From Nocardioides iriomotensis (GTDB lineage: Bacteria; Actinomycetota; Actinomycetes; Propionibacteriales; Nocardioidaceae), in contig NZ_SDPU01000007.1 in NCBI RefSeq assembly GCF_004168035.1, positions 1 through 64,000 of the forward strand: DNA of 64,000 nt, read 5' to 3'. The notes under the pieces were generated by a model, which did not search any database, had not been told where the DNA came from, and worked only from the letters and a program-made list of their open reading frames with translations. Below, piece after piece: positions 42,474 through 53,684 of the stretch; positions within the stretch are counted from its first letter, which is position 1; each line of letters opens with the position of its first letter. Position numbers and translations under genes: made by a program.

Positions 42474-44444
42474 TCAGCCGGCCCGCCGGCGGCCCTTGCG
42501 GACTCGCAGGTAGTCGGCGACGACGTACTCGCCGAGCCGCGACAGGTCGGGGGTGAACACCCGGCCGCCGGCGCGGCGTGCCATCGCGTCGACGAACCGC
42601 TCCAGCCCGGGGTCGTTGCCGAGCATGAAGAAGTTGATGCCGGCGCCGTACCGCGCGAGCTCGTCGACCTGCCGCACTGTCGCGCGGACGGTCTCGTGGG
42701 TCGGTGGCCAGTTGAAGACCGGGTAGCCGTCGGCGGTGAGGTGCGCCGTCGGCTCGCCGTCGGTCACGACCAGCACGACGGGCTCGGCGTCGGGGTGCCG
42801 GCGCAGGTGTCGGGCCGCGATCATCAGCGCGTGCTGCAGGTTGGTGCCCTGCACCCACTCGGGCTCGACGTCGGCGAGCTGCACGGGGTCGAGCCGTCGG
42901 GCGGTCCGGTCGAAGCCGATGATCTCGAGGGCGTCCTGCCGGAACCGGGTAGCGACGAGGTGCGAGAGCGCGAGGGCGGTCTGCTTCATCGGCCCCCAGC
43001 GGCCCTCCTGCACCATCGAGAAGGACAGGTCGACGCAGAGCGCGACGGCGGCGGAGGTACGACGCTCGGTCTCGACGACCTCGAAGTCGTCGACGTGCAG
43101 CCGCGCCGGGATGCCGGCGCCGCGGCGCAGCGCGTTGCCGACCGTGCGCACCGCGTCGATCGGCAGCTCGTCGCCGAACTCCCAGGCCCGGGAGGAGCCG
43201 GTGAGCTCGTCGGCCGACCCGGTGCGGTGGTCGGCGTGGTCACCGGAGGAGGCGGCGTCGATCTGGGCGAACACCCGCTTGAGCGCGGTCTCCCCGAGCC
43301 GCCGGACGGCCCGCGGCGTCAGGCGGACCCCGTCGTCGCCGCGGGTGACGTATCCCTGGCGCTCGAGCTCGCGCTCCAGCTCGCGCAGCGCCTGGAAGTC
43401 GGCGGCCGCGGACGAGCCGAGCTGCTGCTCGAGCACCTCGACGTCGACGTCGTCCAGGGTGCCGCCGGGGCGGTCCATCGCGAGCGCCTGCTCCAGCGCC
43501 TCGAGGTCGGCGAGCTCGGCGACGGCCTGGACCGCGTCGCTGTAGCCCATCGGCTCGCCGCCCTCGCGCATCTGCACCGGGCCGCGGTCCATGCCGGGTC
43601 GCAGCGCGCGCAGGTTGTCGGAGAGCTGGGCCATCTGCGAGGCGAGGTCGGGGTCGGACAGCGCGTCGCTCATCAGCTGGCCGAGCTGGGCGCGCTGCTC
43701 GGGCGACAGCGACGCCATCATCCGGTCGGCCGCGGCCTGCCGGCGGGCGAGCGCGTCGATCAGCTCGTCGACGTTCTCCGGCTGCTCGGGGAACAGGTCG
43801 CCGTGCTTGTCCATGAACTCGCGGAACTTGTCCTCGGTGTCCTCGCCGCGGGCGTGCGCCGCGAGCAGGTTGTTGAGGTCGGCGAGCATGTCCTTGACCG
43901 CCTGCATCATCGCGGGGTCGGGGTCCTGCAGGGCCTGGGCCATCCCGGCGAACTGCGCGTCGAGCACCTCGCGGCGCAGCATGTCCTGGATCGAGTCGTA
44001 GGTCTGCTTCGCGGTCGGCGAGTGCCACTGGTAGTCCGCGAGCGCCCGCACGGCTCCTGCCGTGTCGTCGGGGACGGTCGCGAGCTCCATCTCGGCCCAG
44101 CGGGCGTCCTCGCCGTCCTCGGCCGCCAGGGTGTCGCGCTCGTCGGCCAGCGCCTGGTCGAGCGCGGCCCGGACCTGGTCGAGGGTGCCGCCGAGGTCGC
44201 CCCGTCGGCGGGCGGCGTTGCGCATCCGGCGGGCGCGGGCGGCGAGCTCGTCGAGGCCGCGGCGTCCGTCGAAGCCGCGGCGCAGCAGGTCGGCGAGCGC
44301 CTCGCGCATCGAGCCGCCCGCGAGCACGTCGCGGCCGACCTCGTCGAGCGCCGCGCGTACGTCGTACGGCGGGGCGAGCGGGTCGGGCCCGCCGTGCCAC
44401 GGGCCGTAGCGGAAGCGGCCGGTGCCGTGGCCGTGGCGTGGCAC
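42474..44444 (-). CDS. VWA-domain protein, partner of a MoxR-type ATPase
   Basis: A 656-residue cytoplasmic protein with an Ala/Asp/Arg-rich helical N-terminal region and a C-terminal von Willebrand A domain from about residue 450. The metal-ion-dependent adhesion site is complete: CVDLSFSM (DxSxS), QGTNLQHAL (Thr) and VVTDGEPTA (Asp). It lies one base after the ATPase gene, forming the usual MoxR/VWA pair, analogous to the BchI/BchD subunits of chelatases. Such pairs act as chaperones that load metal cofactors or remodel complexes; the client here is unknown. Confidence 0.87.
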   Translation of the reverse strand: MPRHGHGTGRFRYGPWHGGPDPLAPPYDVRAALDEVGRDVLAGGSMREALADLLRRGFDGRRGLDELAARARRMRNAARRRGDLGGTLDQVRAALDQALADERDTLAAEDGEDARWAEMELATVPDDTAGAVRALADYQWHSPTAKQTYDSIQDMLRREVLDAQFAGMAQALQDPDPAMMQAVKDMLADLNNLLAAHARGEDTEDKFREFMDKHGDLFPEQPENVDELIDALARRQAAADRMMASLSPEQRAQLGQLMSDALSDPDLASQMAQLSDNLRALRPGMDRGPVQMREGGEPMGYSDAVQAVAELADLEALEQALAMDRPGGTLDDVDVEVLEQQLGSSAAADFQALRELERELERQGYVTRGDDGVRLTPRAVRRLGETALKRVFAQIDAASSGDHADHRTGSADELTGSSRAWEFGDELPIDAVRTVGNALRRGAGIPARLHVDDFEVVETERRTSAAVALCVDLSFSMVQEGRWGPMKQTALALSHLVATRFRQDALEIIGFDRTARRLDPVQLADVEPEWVQGTNLQHALMIAARHLRRHPDAEPVVLVVTDGEPTAHLTADGYPVFNWPPTHETVRATVRQVDELARYGAGINFFMLGNDPGLERFVDAMARRAGGRVFTPDLSRLGEYVVADYLRVRKGRRRAG

Positions 44445-44445
44445 G

Positions 44446-45855
44446 TCAGGCTCCGTAGACCGACCGGCCCGAGCCGTCGTGGGCGGGCGACTTGTCGATG
44501 CGGCGGGTCAGGTGCAGGCCCTCGAGGACGAGCTCGACCGCGGCGGCCACCTGGCCGGGCCCCGGCGGGTCGACGTCGCTGGTGACGTCGCCGTACCCGA
44601 GCCGGTCGAGGACCTTGGCGAGGCCGGGCACCGTGCCGACCTGGCGCAGCAGCTCGTCGCTGGTGACGAGCTCACCGGTCTCGACCGTCGCGCCCTCGGC
44701 GAACAGGTCCGTGAAGCCGGAGAGGTCGAGGCCGTGCAGCCGCTCGCGGAACGTCTCGGCGACCGCGACGCGCATCAGGTGCGCGACGACCTCCTCCTCG
44801 CGGCCCTCCTCGCCCATCTCGAACTCGACCTTGCCCAGCAGCGTGGGCAGCACGCCCGGCAGGTCGCAGACGCGGGCGACGGCGTCGTCCTCGCCGGTGC
44901 GGGCGCTGCGCCGGAGCGCCGAGGCGGCGAGCGCCTCGACGGCCGCGATCGCGAACCGCGCGCTCACGCCCGAACGCTGGTCGACCGACGGGGACTCCCG
45001 CAGGCCGCGGGTCAGCCGGGCGACCACCTCGATGAGGTGGACCGGCACGTCGGCGACGACCTCGGCCTCCTGCGCGACGAGCACGATCTCCTGCTCGACC
45101 TCGTCGGGGTAGTGGGTGCGGATCTCGGCGCCGAACCGGTCCTTGAGCGGCGTGATGATCCGGCCGCGGTTGGTGTAGTCCTCGGGGTTGGCGCTCGCGA
45201 CCAGCAGCACGTCGACCGGCAGCCGCAGGCTGTAGCCGCGCACCTGGATGTCACGCTCCTCGAGCACGTTGAACATCGCGACCTGGATGCGTTCGGCGAG
45301 GTCGGGCAGCTCGTTGATGCCGAAGACACCGCGGTTGGTGCGCGGCAGCAGGCCGTAGTGGACGGTCTCCGGGTCGCCCAGCGTGCGGCCCTCGGCGACC
45401 TTGACCGGGTCGACGTCGCCGACGAGGTCGCCGACGCTGGTGTCGGGGGTGGCGAGCTTCTCGACGTACCGCTCGTCGCGGTGCCGCCACGCGATCCTCA
45501 GGTCGTCGCCCAGCTCGTCGGCGAGCCGGCGGCAGCGCGAGCAGACCGGGGCGACCGGGTCGTCGTTGATCTCGCAGCCCTCGACGTACGGCGTCCACTC
45601 GTCGAGCAGCGACGCGAGGGTGCGCATCAGGCGGGTCTTGCCCTGGCCGCGCTCACCGAGGAGCACGAGGTCGTGGCCGGCGAGCAGGGCGCTCTCGAGC
45701 TGCGGCAGCACGGTGTCGTCGAAGCCGACGATGCCGGGGAACGCGGGCTCGCCCGCGCGCAGCTTGGTGAGGAGGTTGTCGCGGATCTCGGCCTTGACGG
45801 GCCGGGAGCGGTAGCCGGTGTCGCGGAGGGCACCCAGCGTCGTGGGTCGGCTCAT
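44446..45855 (-). CDS. MoxR/magnesium-chelatase-type AAA+ ATPase
   Basis: A 469-residue ATPase. Walker A is LLGERGQGKTRLM (about residue 77), Walker B is GVFGINELPDL, sensor 1 is LLVASANPEDYTNRGRIITPLKDRF. Between Walker A and B is an inserted pair CSRC, in the stretch DDPVAPVCSRCRRLADELG, which may bind zinc. The C-terminal part is helical, as in BchI. ATG 45855 (MSRPTTLGAL) was preferred over an extended start at 45882. It is directly followed by its VWA partner gene. Confidence 0.9.
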   Translation of the reverse strand: MSRPTTLGALRDTGYRSRPVKAEIRDNLLTKLRAGEPAFPGIVGFDDTVLPQLESALLAGHDLVLLGERGQGKTRLMRTLASLLDEWTPYVEGCEINDDPVAPVCSRCRRLADELGDDLRIAWRHRDERYVEKLATPDTSVGDLVGDVDPVKVAEGRTLGDPETVHYGLLPRTNRGVFGINELPDLAERIQVAMFNVLEERDIQVRGYSLRLPVDVLLVASANPEDYTNRGRIITPLKDRFGAEIRTHYPDEVEQEIVLVAQEAEVVADVPVHLIEVVARLTRGLRESPSVDQRSGVSARFAIAAVEALAASALRRSARTGEDDAVARVCDLPGVLPTLLGKVEFEMGEEGREEEVVAHLMRVAVAETFRERLHGLDLSGFTDLFAEGATVETGELVTSDELLRQVGTVPGLAKVLDRLGYGDVTSDVDPPGPGQVAAAVELVLEGLHLTRRIDKSPAHDGSGRSVYGA

Positions 45856-45886
45856 GTGAGCGAACCTACGCCTGACCGGCAAGCGG

Positions 45887-48019
<2,133 letters not shown>

Positions 48020-48153
48020 GCGTTCCCTCTCCCTCGCGGCTGCGTGCTCGCACCGTACCCACCCCTGGTGACGATCACGTGTCGCGTCCGCCACGACCCA
48101 GGGCGACGGATTCCGCACTTTTCTCGGGCCCGGATGCGTGGAAGCCTGGGCCC

Positions 48154-49527
48154 ATGGCCATCTCCACCACCGATCCCCGCACCGGCGAGGTGCTCCGCAC
48201 GTTCGACGAGCTGACCGACGAGCAGCTCGAGGACCGACTGGCCCGGGCCGCGGCCGCCGCCGCGTCGTACCGGCTCACGTCGTTCGCCGAGCGGGCCGGC
48301 TGGCTCACCGCCGCGGCGCAGATCCTCGACGACCGGGTCGACGAGCTCGCCGCCCTGATGACGCTCGAGATGGGCAAGACCAAGAAGGCCGCCGCCGCGG
48401 AGGTCGGCAAGTGCGCGTCGGTGCTGCGCTACTACGCCGAGCACGCCGAGTCGATCCTCGCCGACGAGCCGGTCGACGCGTCGAAGGTCAACGCCAGCAA
48501 GGCCTACGCCCGCTACCTGCCGATCGGCGTCGTGCTCGCGATCATGCCGTGGAACTTCCCGCTCTGGCAGGCGATGCGCTTCGCCGCGCCCGCCCTGGCC
48601 GCCGGCAACGTCGGGCTGCTCAAGCACGCCAGCAACGTGCCGCAGACGGCGCTGTTCATGGAGGACCTGTTCCGCGAGGCCGGCTTCCCCGACGACGTCT
48701 TCCAGACCTTGCTCATGGGCAGCGGCAAGGTCGAGGCCGTCATCCGGGACGACCGCGTCGCCGCGGCCACGCTGACCGGCTCCGAGGGCGCCGGCGTCGC
48801 GGTCGGCCGCACCGCGGGCGAGTCGCTGAAGAAGGTCGTCCTCGAGCTCGGCGGCTCCGACGCGTTCGTGGTGATGCCGTCGGCCGACCTGGCCCAGGCG
48901 GCGAAGGTCGCGACCACCTCCCGCACCCAGAACAACGGCCAGTCCTGCATCTCCGCCAAGCGGTTCATCGTGCACACGGACGTGTACGACGAGTTCCTGG
49001 CGCACTTCGCCAAGGAGATGTCCGCGCTCGTCGTCGGCGACCCGATGGAGGAGGGCACCGACGTCGGCCCGCTGGCCACCGAGGGCGGCCGCGAGGACGT
49101 CGAGACGCTGGTCAAGGACGCCGTCGACAAGGGCGCGACCGTGGTGCTGGGCGGCGAACGGCCCGAGGGCGGCGGCTGGTGGTACCCGCCGACGATCCTG
49201 GCCGACCTCACCGAGGACATGGACCTGTACGACGAGGAGGTGTTCGGCCCGGTCGCGTCCGTCTACCGCGTCGCCGACATCGACGAGGCGGTCAGCCTGG
49301 CCAACGGCACCCGCTTCGGCCTCGGCTCCAACGCCTGGACCAACGACGCCGACGAGCAGGAGCGGTTCATCCGCGACCTGGAGGCCGGGCAGACGTTCGT
49401 CAACGGCATGGTGGCGTCGTTCCCGGCCCTGCCGTTCGGCGGCATCAAGGCCTCCGGGCACGGCCGCGAGCTCGCCGACCACGGCATCCGGGAGTTCTGC
49501 AACATCAAGACCGTCTGGATCGCCTGA
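48154..49527 (+). CDS. gabD: Succinate-semialdehyde-type aldehyde dehydrogenase
   Basis: A 457-residue NAD(P)-dependent aldehyde dehydrogenase resembling actinobacterial GabD: MPWNFPLWQAMRFAAPALAAGN, LTGSEGAGVAVG, LELGGSDAFVVM (catalytic Glu) and RTQNNGQSCISAKRFIV (catalytic Cys), and the C-terminal LPFGGIKASGHGRELADHGIREFCNIKTVW. It oxidises succinic semialdehyde to succinate in the GABA or 4-hydroxybutyrate route, or a related aldehyde. ATG 48154 has a weak ribosome binding site. A strong hairpin follows. Confidence 0.9.
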   Translation: MAISTTDPRTGEVLRTFDELTDEQLEDRLARAAAAAASYRLTSFAERAGWLTAAAQILDDRVDELAALMTLEMGKTKKAAAAEVGKCASVLRYYAEHAESILADEPVDASKVNASKAYARYLPIGVVLAIMPWNFPLWQAMRFAAPALAAGNVGLLKHASNVPQTALFMEDLFREAGFPDDVFQTLLMGSGKVEAVIRDDRVAAATLTGSEGAGVAVGRTAGESLKKVVLELGGSDAFVVMPSADLAQAAKVATTSRTQNNGQSCISAKRFIVHTDVYDEFLAHFAKEMSALVVGDPMEEGTDVGPLATEGGREDVETLVKDAVDKGATVVLGGERPEGGGWWYPPTILADLTEDMDLYDEEVFGPVASVYRVADIDEAVSLANGTRFGLGSNAWTNDADEQERFIRDLEAGQTFVNGMVASFPALPFGGIKASGHGRELADHGIREFCNIKTVWIA

Positions 49528-49543
49528 GCCATTCCACTCGACC

Positions 49544-49576
49544 ACACGGCCCGGACCGGTCTGGTCCGGGCCGTGT
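49544..49576 (+). terminator. Hairpin terminator after gabD
   Basis: A perfect 14-bp stem (ACACGGCCCGGACC against GGTCCGGGCCGTGT) with a five-base loop lies 17 bases after the dehydrogenase stop. There is no T-run, as is common for terminators in high-GC actinobacteria. Confidence 0.75.
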
Positions 49577-49661
49577 CGCGTATGACCCGTTTGGCCCATG
49601 TCGTCCCCCTGCGTCCGGCCCTACTCTCGGGGAACTGTCGTCGTCAGGGGGAGGCGCGCGC

Positions 49662-51677
49662 ATGCGTCGTGGTCGTACGTCGTCGTTGCTGGTAGCTGGT
49701 TCTCTCATCGGGCTGGCGCTGGCGCCACCCACCGCGCAGGCCGCCGTGAGCAGCGGACTCTTCCAGCCGCACGTCACCCAGGCGCTGCCCGCATCCGTGC
49801 GCGGCGTGGCGTTCGGCGACGTGACGGGCGACGGGCGCGCTGACGTCGTCGCGACCACCGACACCAGCCTCGTCGTGATGGCGCAGTCCGCCGACGGCTC
49901 GCTGGCCGCTCCGGTGTCGTACGCCCACGCGGCCGCGGCGACCTCCGCCAACGAGCTGGCGATCGGCATCTCGGACCTGGACGGGGACGGCGACAACGAC
50001 GTCGTGCTCACCAGCAAGGCGGGCGTGCAGCTCTGGGACCAGGTCGCGGGCGGGACTCTTCGCTACGACTGGTCGTTCCTGCCGCCCGGTGCCCGCGACC
50101 TCGAGGTGGTCGACGTCAGCGGCGACGGTCAGGCCGACCTGGTCGTGAACACCGGCGCCGGGATCCGGGTGTACTGGCAGATCTTCGGCGACCTGATGTC
50201 GGCCAGACCCACCGCCGAGGTCAGCACCGGCAACGCCACGGAGGTGGAGGTCGGCGACGTCACCGGTGACGGACTGCCCGACATCGTCAGCGCCCTCGGC
50301 CGGACCGTCGAGGTACGCGCGCAGCAGCCCGACCTCTCGTTCGCAGCGCCGGTCACCTACCTGTCCGGCGGCGTCTCCGGGTGGGAGACGGTCAACGGCC
50401 TCGCCCTGGGCGACACCAACGGTGACGGCCGGCTCGACGTGCACGTGACGACCGGTGGCAACTCCCCCACCGCGCGGGTGGTGACCCGGGAGCAGACACC
50501 GAACGGCGTGCTGGGCGCCCCCCAGGCCCTGACCAGCTACGACATCCCCGAGACGATCGAGGCGGCCGACGTGACCGGTGACGGCCGGGACGACCTGTTG
50601 GTGCTGCACGGCGGCTGGAACCGGCTCGGCGTCTACGACCTGACCCCCGGCACCAACCCGGCGGAGACGTTGTTCGCCATCCCCTACGCGAGCCACTACC
50701 CCGTCGACGGCCTTGCCGTCGGCGACGTCAGCGGCGACGGGCAGGCGGACGTCGGCATCGCGGACTACAACCAAGGCGTCGTGCTGCTGCGGCACTCACC
50801 CGCCGGCACCGACGCGACGCCCCCGCAGACGACGATCACGAGCGGCCCCTCGGGAGGCACGCCCGACCCGACGGCGACCTTCACGTTCACGTCGAGCGAG
50901 GCGGGCAGCTACGAGTGCCAGTTCGACCAGGAGCCGCGGTTCACGACCTGCACGAGCCCGAAGACCTACAGCGGGCTGACCGCCGGCGCCCACTCCTTCC
51001 AGGTCCGCGCCGTCGACCTGGTGGGCAACGTCGACCCGACGCCGGAGTACCAGGGCTTCCAGGTCAGCGCGCCGGACACCGTCATCACCGGCGGGCCGAC
51101 CGGCACGGTGCGCTCCGACACGGCGTCTTTCGCGTTCGACTCCGGTACGACGTCGGCGGCCGGTTTCCAGTGCCAGTGGGACGGCGGCCTGTGGACCGCG
51201 TGCACCTCACCGGCCACGAAGTACGGCCTCGCGGCCGGGCCCCACACGTTCGGCGTCCGCGCCGTCTCGACGTACGGCGTCGCCGACCCCTTCCCCGCGA
51301 CCCGCTCCTGGACCGTCGAGACACCGGCCGACGTGGCCGTCAGCACGACCGGGCCGGCAAGCGTCAGGAAGAACGGCACGATCACGTGGACGACGGTGGT
51401 CTCGAACCCCGGTCCGGCCGGCGCGACCGGTGTCGTCCTCGCGCAGACCGTGCCGTCCGGCGTAACCTCGGCCAAGGCCACCGGCTGCACCGGGTCGACC
51501 ACGCTCACCTGCCCCGTCGGCACGCTGGCAGCCGGCACGAGCCGGACCTTCACGATCACCGGCAAGGTCACGGCCACGAAGGGCACGCTGACCTCGACCG
51601 CGACGGTCACGAGCACGTCGTGGGACCGGAACACCGCCAACGACCGGGCGACCGCTACCAGCACGGTCGGCAGGTAG
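49662..51677 (+). CDS. Secreted FG-GAP/VCBS beta-propeller protein with DUF11 domain
   Basis: A 671-residue secreted protein. Signal peptide: residues 1-27 (SSLLVAGSLIGLALAPPTAQA). Residues about 40-380 are FG-GAP/VCBS repeats with Ca-binding loops DVTGDGRADV, DLDGDGDNDV, DVSGDGQADL, DVTGDGLPDI, DTNGDGRLDV, DVTGDGRDDL and DVSGDGQADV, forming a beta-propeller. Two Ig-like domains (about 385-555) with Cys pairs (YECQFDQEPRFTTC and FQCQWDGGLWTAC) follow, then DUF11 (ADVAVSTTGPASVRKNGTITW). This looks like a cell-surface or extracellular binding protein; no sorting signal was seen. ATG 49662 has GGGGGAGG upstream. Confidence 0.87.
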   Translation: MRRGRTSSLLVAGSLIGLALAPPTAQAAVSSGLFQPHVTQALPASVRGVAFGDVTGDGRADVVATTDTSLVVMAQSADGSLAAPVSYAHAAAATSANELAIGISDLDGDGDNDVVLTSKAGVQLWDQVAGGTLRYDWSFLPPGARDLEVVDVSGDGQADLVVNTGAGIRVYWQIFGDLMSARPTAEVSTGNATEVEVGDVTGDGLPDIVSALGRTVEVRAQQPDLSFAAPVTYLSGGVSGWETVNGLALGDTNGDGRLDVHVTTGGNSPTARVVTREQTPNGVLGAPQALTSYDIPETIEAADVTGDGRDDLLVLHGGWNRLGVYDLTPGTNPAETLFAIPYASHYPVDGLAVGDVSGDGQADVGIADYNQGVVLLRHSPAGTDATPPQTTITSGPSGGTPDPTATFTFTSSEAGSYECQFDQEPRFTTCTSPKTYSGLTAGAHSFQVRAVDLVGNVDPTPEYQGFQVSAPDTVITGGPTGTVRSDTASFAFDSGTTSAAGFQCQWDGGLWTACTSPATKYGLAAGPHTFGVRAVSTYGVADPFPATRSWTVETPADVAVSTTGPASVRKNGTITWTTVVSNPGPAGATGVVLAQTVPSGVTSAKATGCTGSTTLTCPVGTLAAGTSRTFTITGKVTATKGTLTSTATVTSTSWDRNTANDRATATSTVGR

Positions 51678-51686
51678 CGACTCGAC

Positions 51687-52715
51687 TCAGAACAGCGTCG
51701 GGTCGGGCTCCGGCTGCTTCGGCAGCGGCGGGAAACGGGCGGCCGACCGCGCCCGCGGCGGCCGCCAGGCGGTGTCGACGTCGACCGGGCGCGGCTCCGG
51801 CGGCTCGGCGCCGGTGAGCGCCCGGACCAGTGACGGCGTGCGCAGGTCGAACCGCGCCAGCACGCTGCGGACCTGTTCGAGGTCGAGCGGGAGCCGGCCG
51901 ACACCGCGCGGGATGTCGAGGCCGAGGGGCACGTCGCGGTGCATGGTCATCACCGCCCGGTTGAGCTGGAACGCCGCCCGGGCCTCGCTCGTCGCGAGCG
52001 TCGCGGCGAGCGCCTTGCCCACGGCCGCCCGGCAGCGCTCGCCGTCGGTAGCGGCCTCGGTGAAGGCCTCCTCGGCGGTGGCGAACGCCGCCAGCAGCTT
52101 GGCCGCGGTCTTGGGACCGAAGCCGCGCACGCCGGGGAGGTTGTCGGAGGCGTCACCGCGGAGCGCGGCGTAGTCGAGGTACTGCTCGGGGCGGACCCCG
52201 GCGACGAGGGTCAGCCGGTGCGGATCGAGCATCGGCGAGGCGTCGACGCCGCCGTTGAGGATGCGCAGCATGCGGGTGTTGTCGTCGATCAGCCCGAACG
52301 AGTCGCGGTCGGACGTCGCGATGACCGTGCATGCGCCGACGCTCGGCGCCCACGCGGCGGCCGAGGCGAGCACGTCGTCGGCCTCCAGCCCGTCGGGACG
52401 GACGACGACGACGCCGAGGTCGCGCAGCACGTGCACCGCGGTCTCGAGCTGCTCGTCGAGCGTCGCGGGCTTGGGGTCGCGGTGCGCCTTGTAGATCGGC
52501 CAGCGGGTGCGGCGGTGGCTGACGTCGGGGTCGTCGAACCCGACCACGACGGCGTCGGCACAGGCCCGGTCGACGGCGGCGCCCAGCATCGACAGGAACC
52601 CGCGCACCGCCCAGGCCGCCTGCCCGTCGGCGGTGCGGAACCCGGTGCGCGCCGAGGCGTGGAAGCACCGGTGGAGCACCGAGTTACCGTCGATCGCGAG
52701 CAGGGTGGGAGCCAT
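51687..52715 (-). CDS. 5'-3' exonuclease, DNA polymerase I N-terminal type
   Basis: A 342-residue stand-alone flap/5' nuclease of the PIN-like family. Metal and DNA-binding segments: LLAIDGNSVLHRCFHA, GFDDPDVSHRRTRWPIYKAHR, RPDGLEADDVLA, ATSDRDSFGLI and the helix-hairpin-helix LRGDASDNLPGVRGFGPKTAAKLLAAF. The C-terminal 40 residues are Pro/Arg-rich and not conserved. It probably processes RNA primers or flaps beside DNA polymerase I. It is convergent with the VCBS protein gene. Confidence 0.93.
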   Translation of the reverse strand: MAPTLLAIDGNSVLHRCFHASARTGFRTADGQAAWAVRGFLSMLGAAVDRACADAVVVGFDDPDVSHRRTRWPIYKAHRDPKPATLDEQLETAVHVLRDLGVVVVRPDGLEADDVLASAAAWAPSVGACTVIATSDRDSFGLIDDNTRMLRILNGGVDASPMLDPHRLTLVAGVRPEQYLDYAALRGDASDNLPGVRGFGPKTAAKLLAAFATAEEAFTEAATDGERCRAAVGKALAATLATSEARAAFQLNRAVMTMHRDVPLGLDIPRGVGRLPLDLEQVRSVLARFDLRTPSLVRALTGAEPPEPRPVDVDTAWRPPRARSAARFPPLPKQPEPDPTLF

Positions 52716-52816
52716 CGGGAACAGCCTAAGGTGATCGACCGACAGCCGGGCGGAGGGTCGGACGCCAGGCGGTGCTGCCTAGGATCGCGATCATGACCAG
52801 CGAGATGGAGGTCGGC

Positions 52817-53197
52817 ATGACCAACGCCGGTGGCGCGTTCACGGAGTACCTCGGCGTCCGGTTCGAGGAGGCCACCGGCGACCGGGTGGTCGCGACGTGG
52901 ACAGCGACCGAGGCGCTGCACCAGCCGTTCGGCATCGTCCACGGCGGCGCGCACGCGGGGGTCGTCGAGACGCTGGCCAGCGTCGGCGCGAGCGTCTGGT
53001 GGGGCGACCGCGGGAAGGTCGTCGGAGTCAACAACAACACCGACTTCTACCGCGCGGTCAGCGAGGGCGAGCTCACCTCGACCGCCGTGCCGCTGCACCG
53101 CGGCCGCTCCCAGCAGGTCTGGGTGGTCGAGACCGTCGACGCCGAGGGGCGGACGGTCGCGCGCGGTCAGGTCCGGTTGCAGAACCTGACCGGCTGA
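52817..53197 (+). CDS. PaaI family hot-dog thioesterase
   Basis: A 126-residue thioesterase of the PaaI/hydroxybenzoyl-CoA type: EALHQPFGIVHGGAHAGVVETLAS, with the HGG motif and a downstream Glu as catalytic residue, then VNNNTDFYRAV and QQVWVVETVDAEGRTVARGQVRLQNL. It probably hydrolyses aromatic or medium acyl-CoAs. ATG 52817 was preferred because GGAGG lies five bases upstream; ATG 52793 in frame would add eight residues. Confidence 0.87.
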   Translation: MTNAGGAFTEYLGVRFEEATGDRVVATWTATEALHQPFGIVHGGAHAGVVETLASVGASVWWGDRGKVVGVNNNTDFYRAVSEGELTSTAVPLHRGRSQQVWVVETVDAEGRTVARGQVRLQNLTG

Positions 53198-53225
53198 CGA
53201 CCGGCCCCGAGCAGCCCGCGAGGGC

Positions 53226-53483
53226 TCAGACGGAGACCGGGTTCGACGCCGAGCCCGGCTCGCGCTGCTGCGGGAACACGGAGACGTACGGCGACAGCAG
53301 GCCGGTCAGGCCCTCGCTGGCGATGCGGCGCTGGTACTCCAGCTGCTGCTGCTCGGAGGTCACGACGGCTAGGTCCTTGGCCTCGGCCCAGCAGTCGGCG
53401 TGGTAGGAGTTCTCGGCGTTGGCCGGCCCCGCCGTGGCGTGGTGGGGCTTGATCCGGTTACGGCAGTGCGAGCAACGATCCAC
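53226..53483 (-). CDS. Small putative zinc-finger protein
   Basis: An 85-residue protein of unknown function, starting at GTG 53483, with AAAGG eight bases upstream. Its start has a LIM-like half-finger: DRCSHCRNRIKPHHATAGPANAENSYHADCW (Cx2C, then Hx2C). The remainder is helical (SEQQQLEYQRRIASEGLTGLLSPYVSVF). It could be a DNA, RNA or protein adaptor. The frame extends upstream to 53615 but without the Cys motif context. Confidence 0.6.
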   Translation of the reverse strand: MDRCSHCRNRIKPHHATAGPANAENSYHADCWAEAKDLAVVTSEQQQLEYQRRIASEGLTGLLSPYVSVFPQQREPGSASNPVSV

Positions 53484-53684
53484 AGTGCAGGCCTTTCTCA
53501 ACACCGGTGACAGTACCGGAGCGATCGCCTCCCAAGCACCGCTTCGGCCGTACCGGTCCCGTCGAACCCTGTGAACTCCCGGCCCCCGCCGGATCCGCTG
53601 GATCTCTGCGTCCACCTGACATGAGACATATCGGTCGAACGGGAGGACCGACTCAAGGGCGACCCGAGGATTTGACCTATTTGT

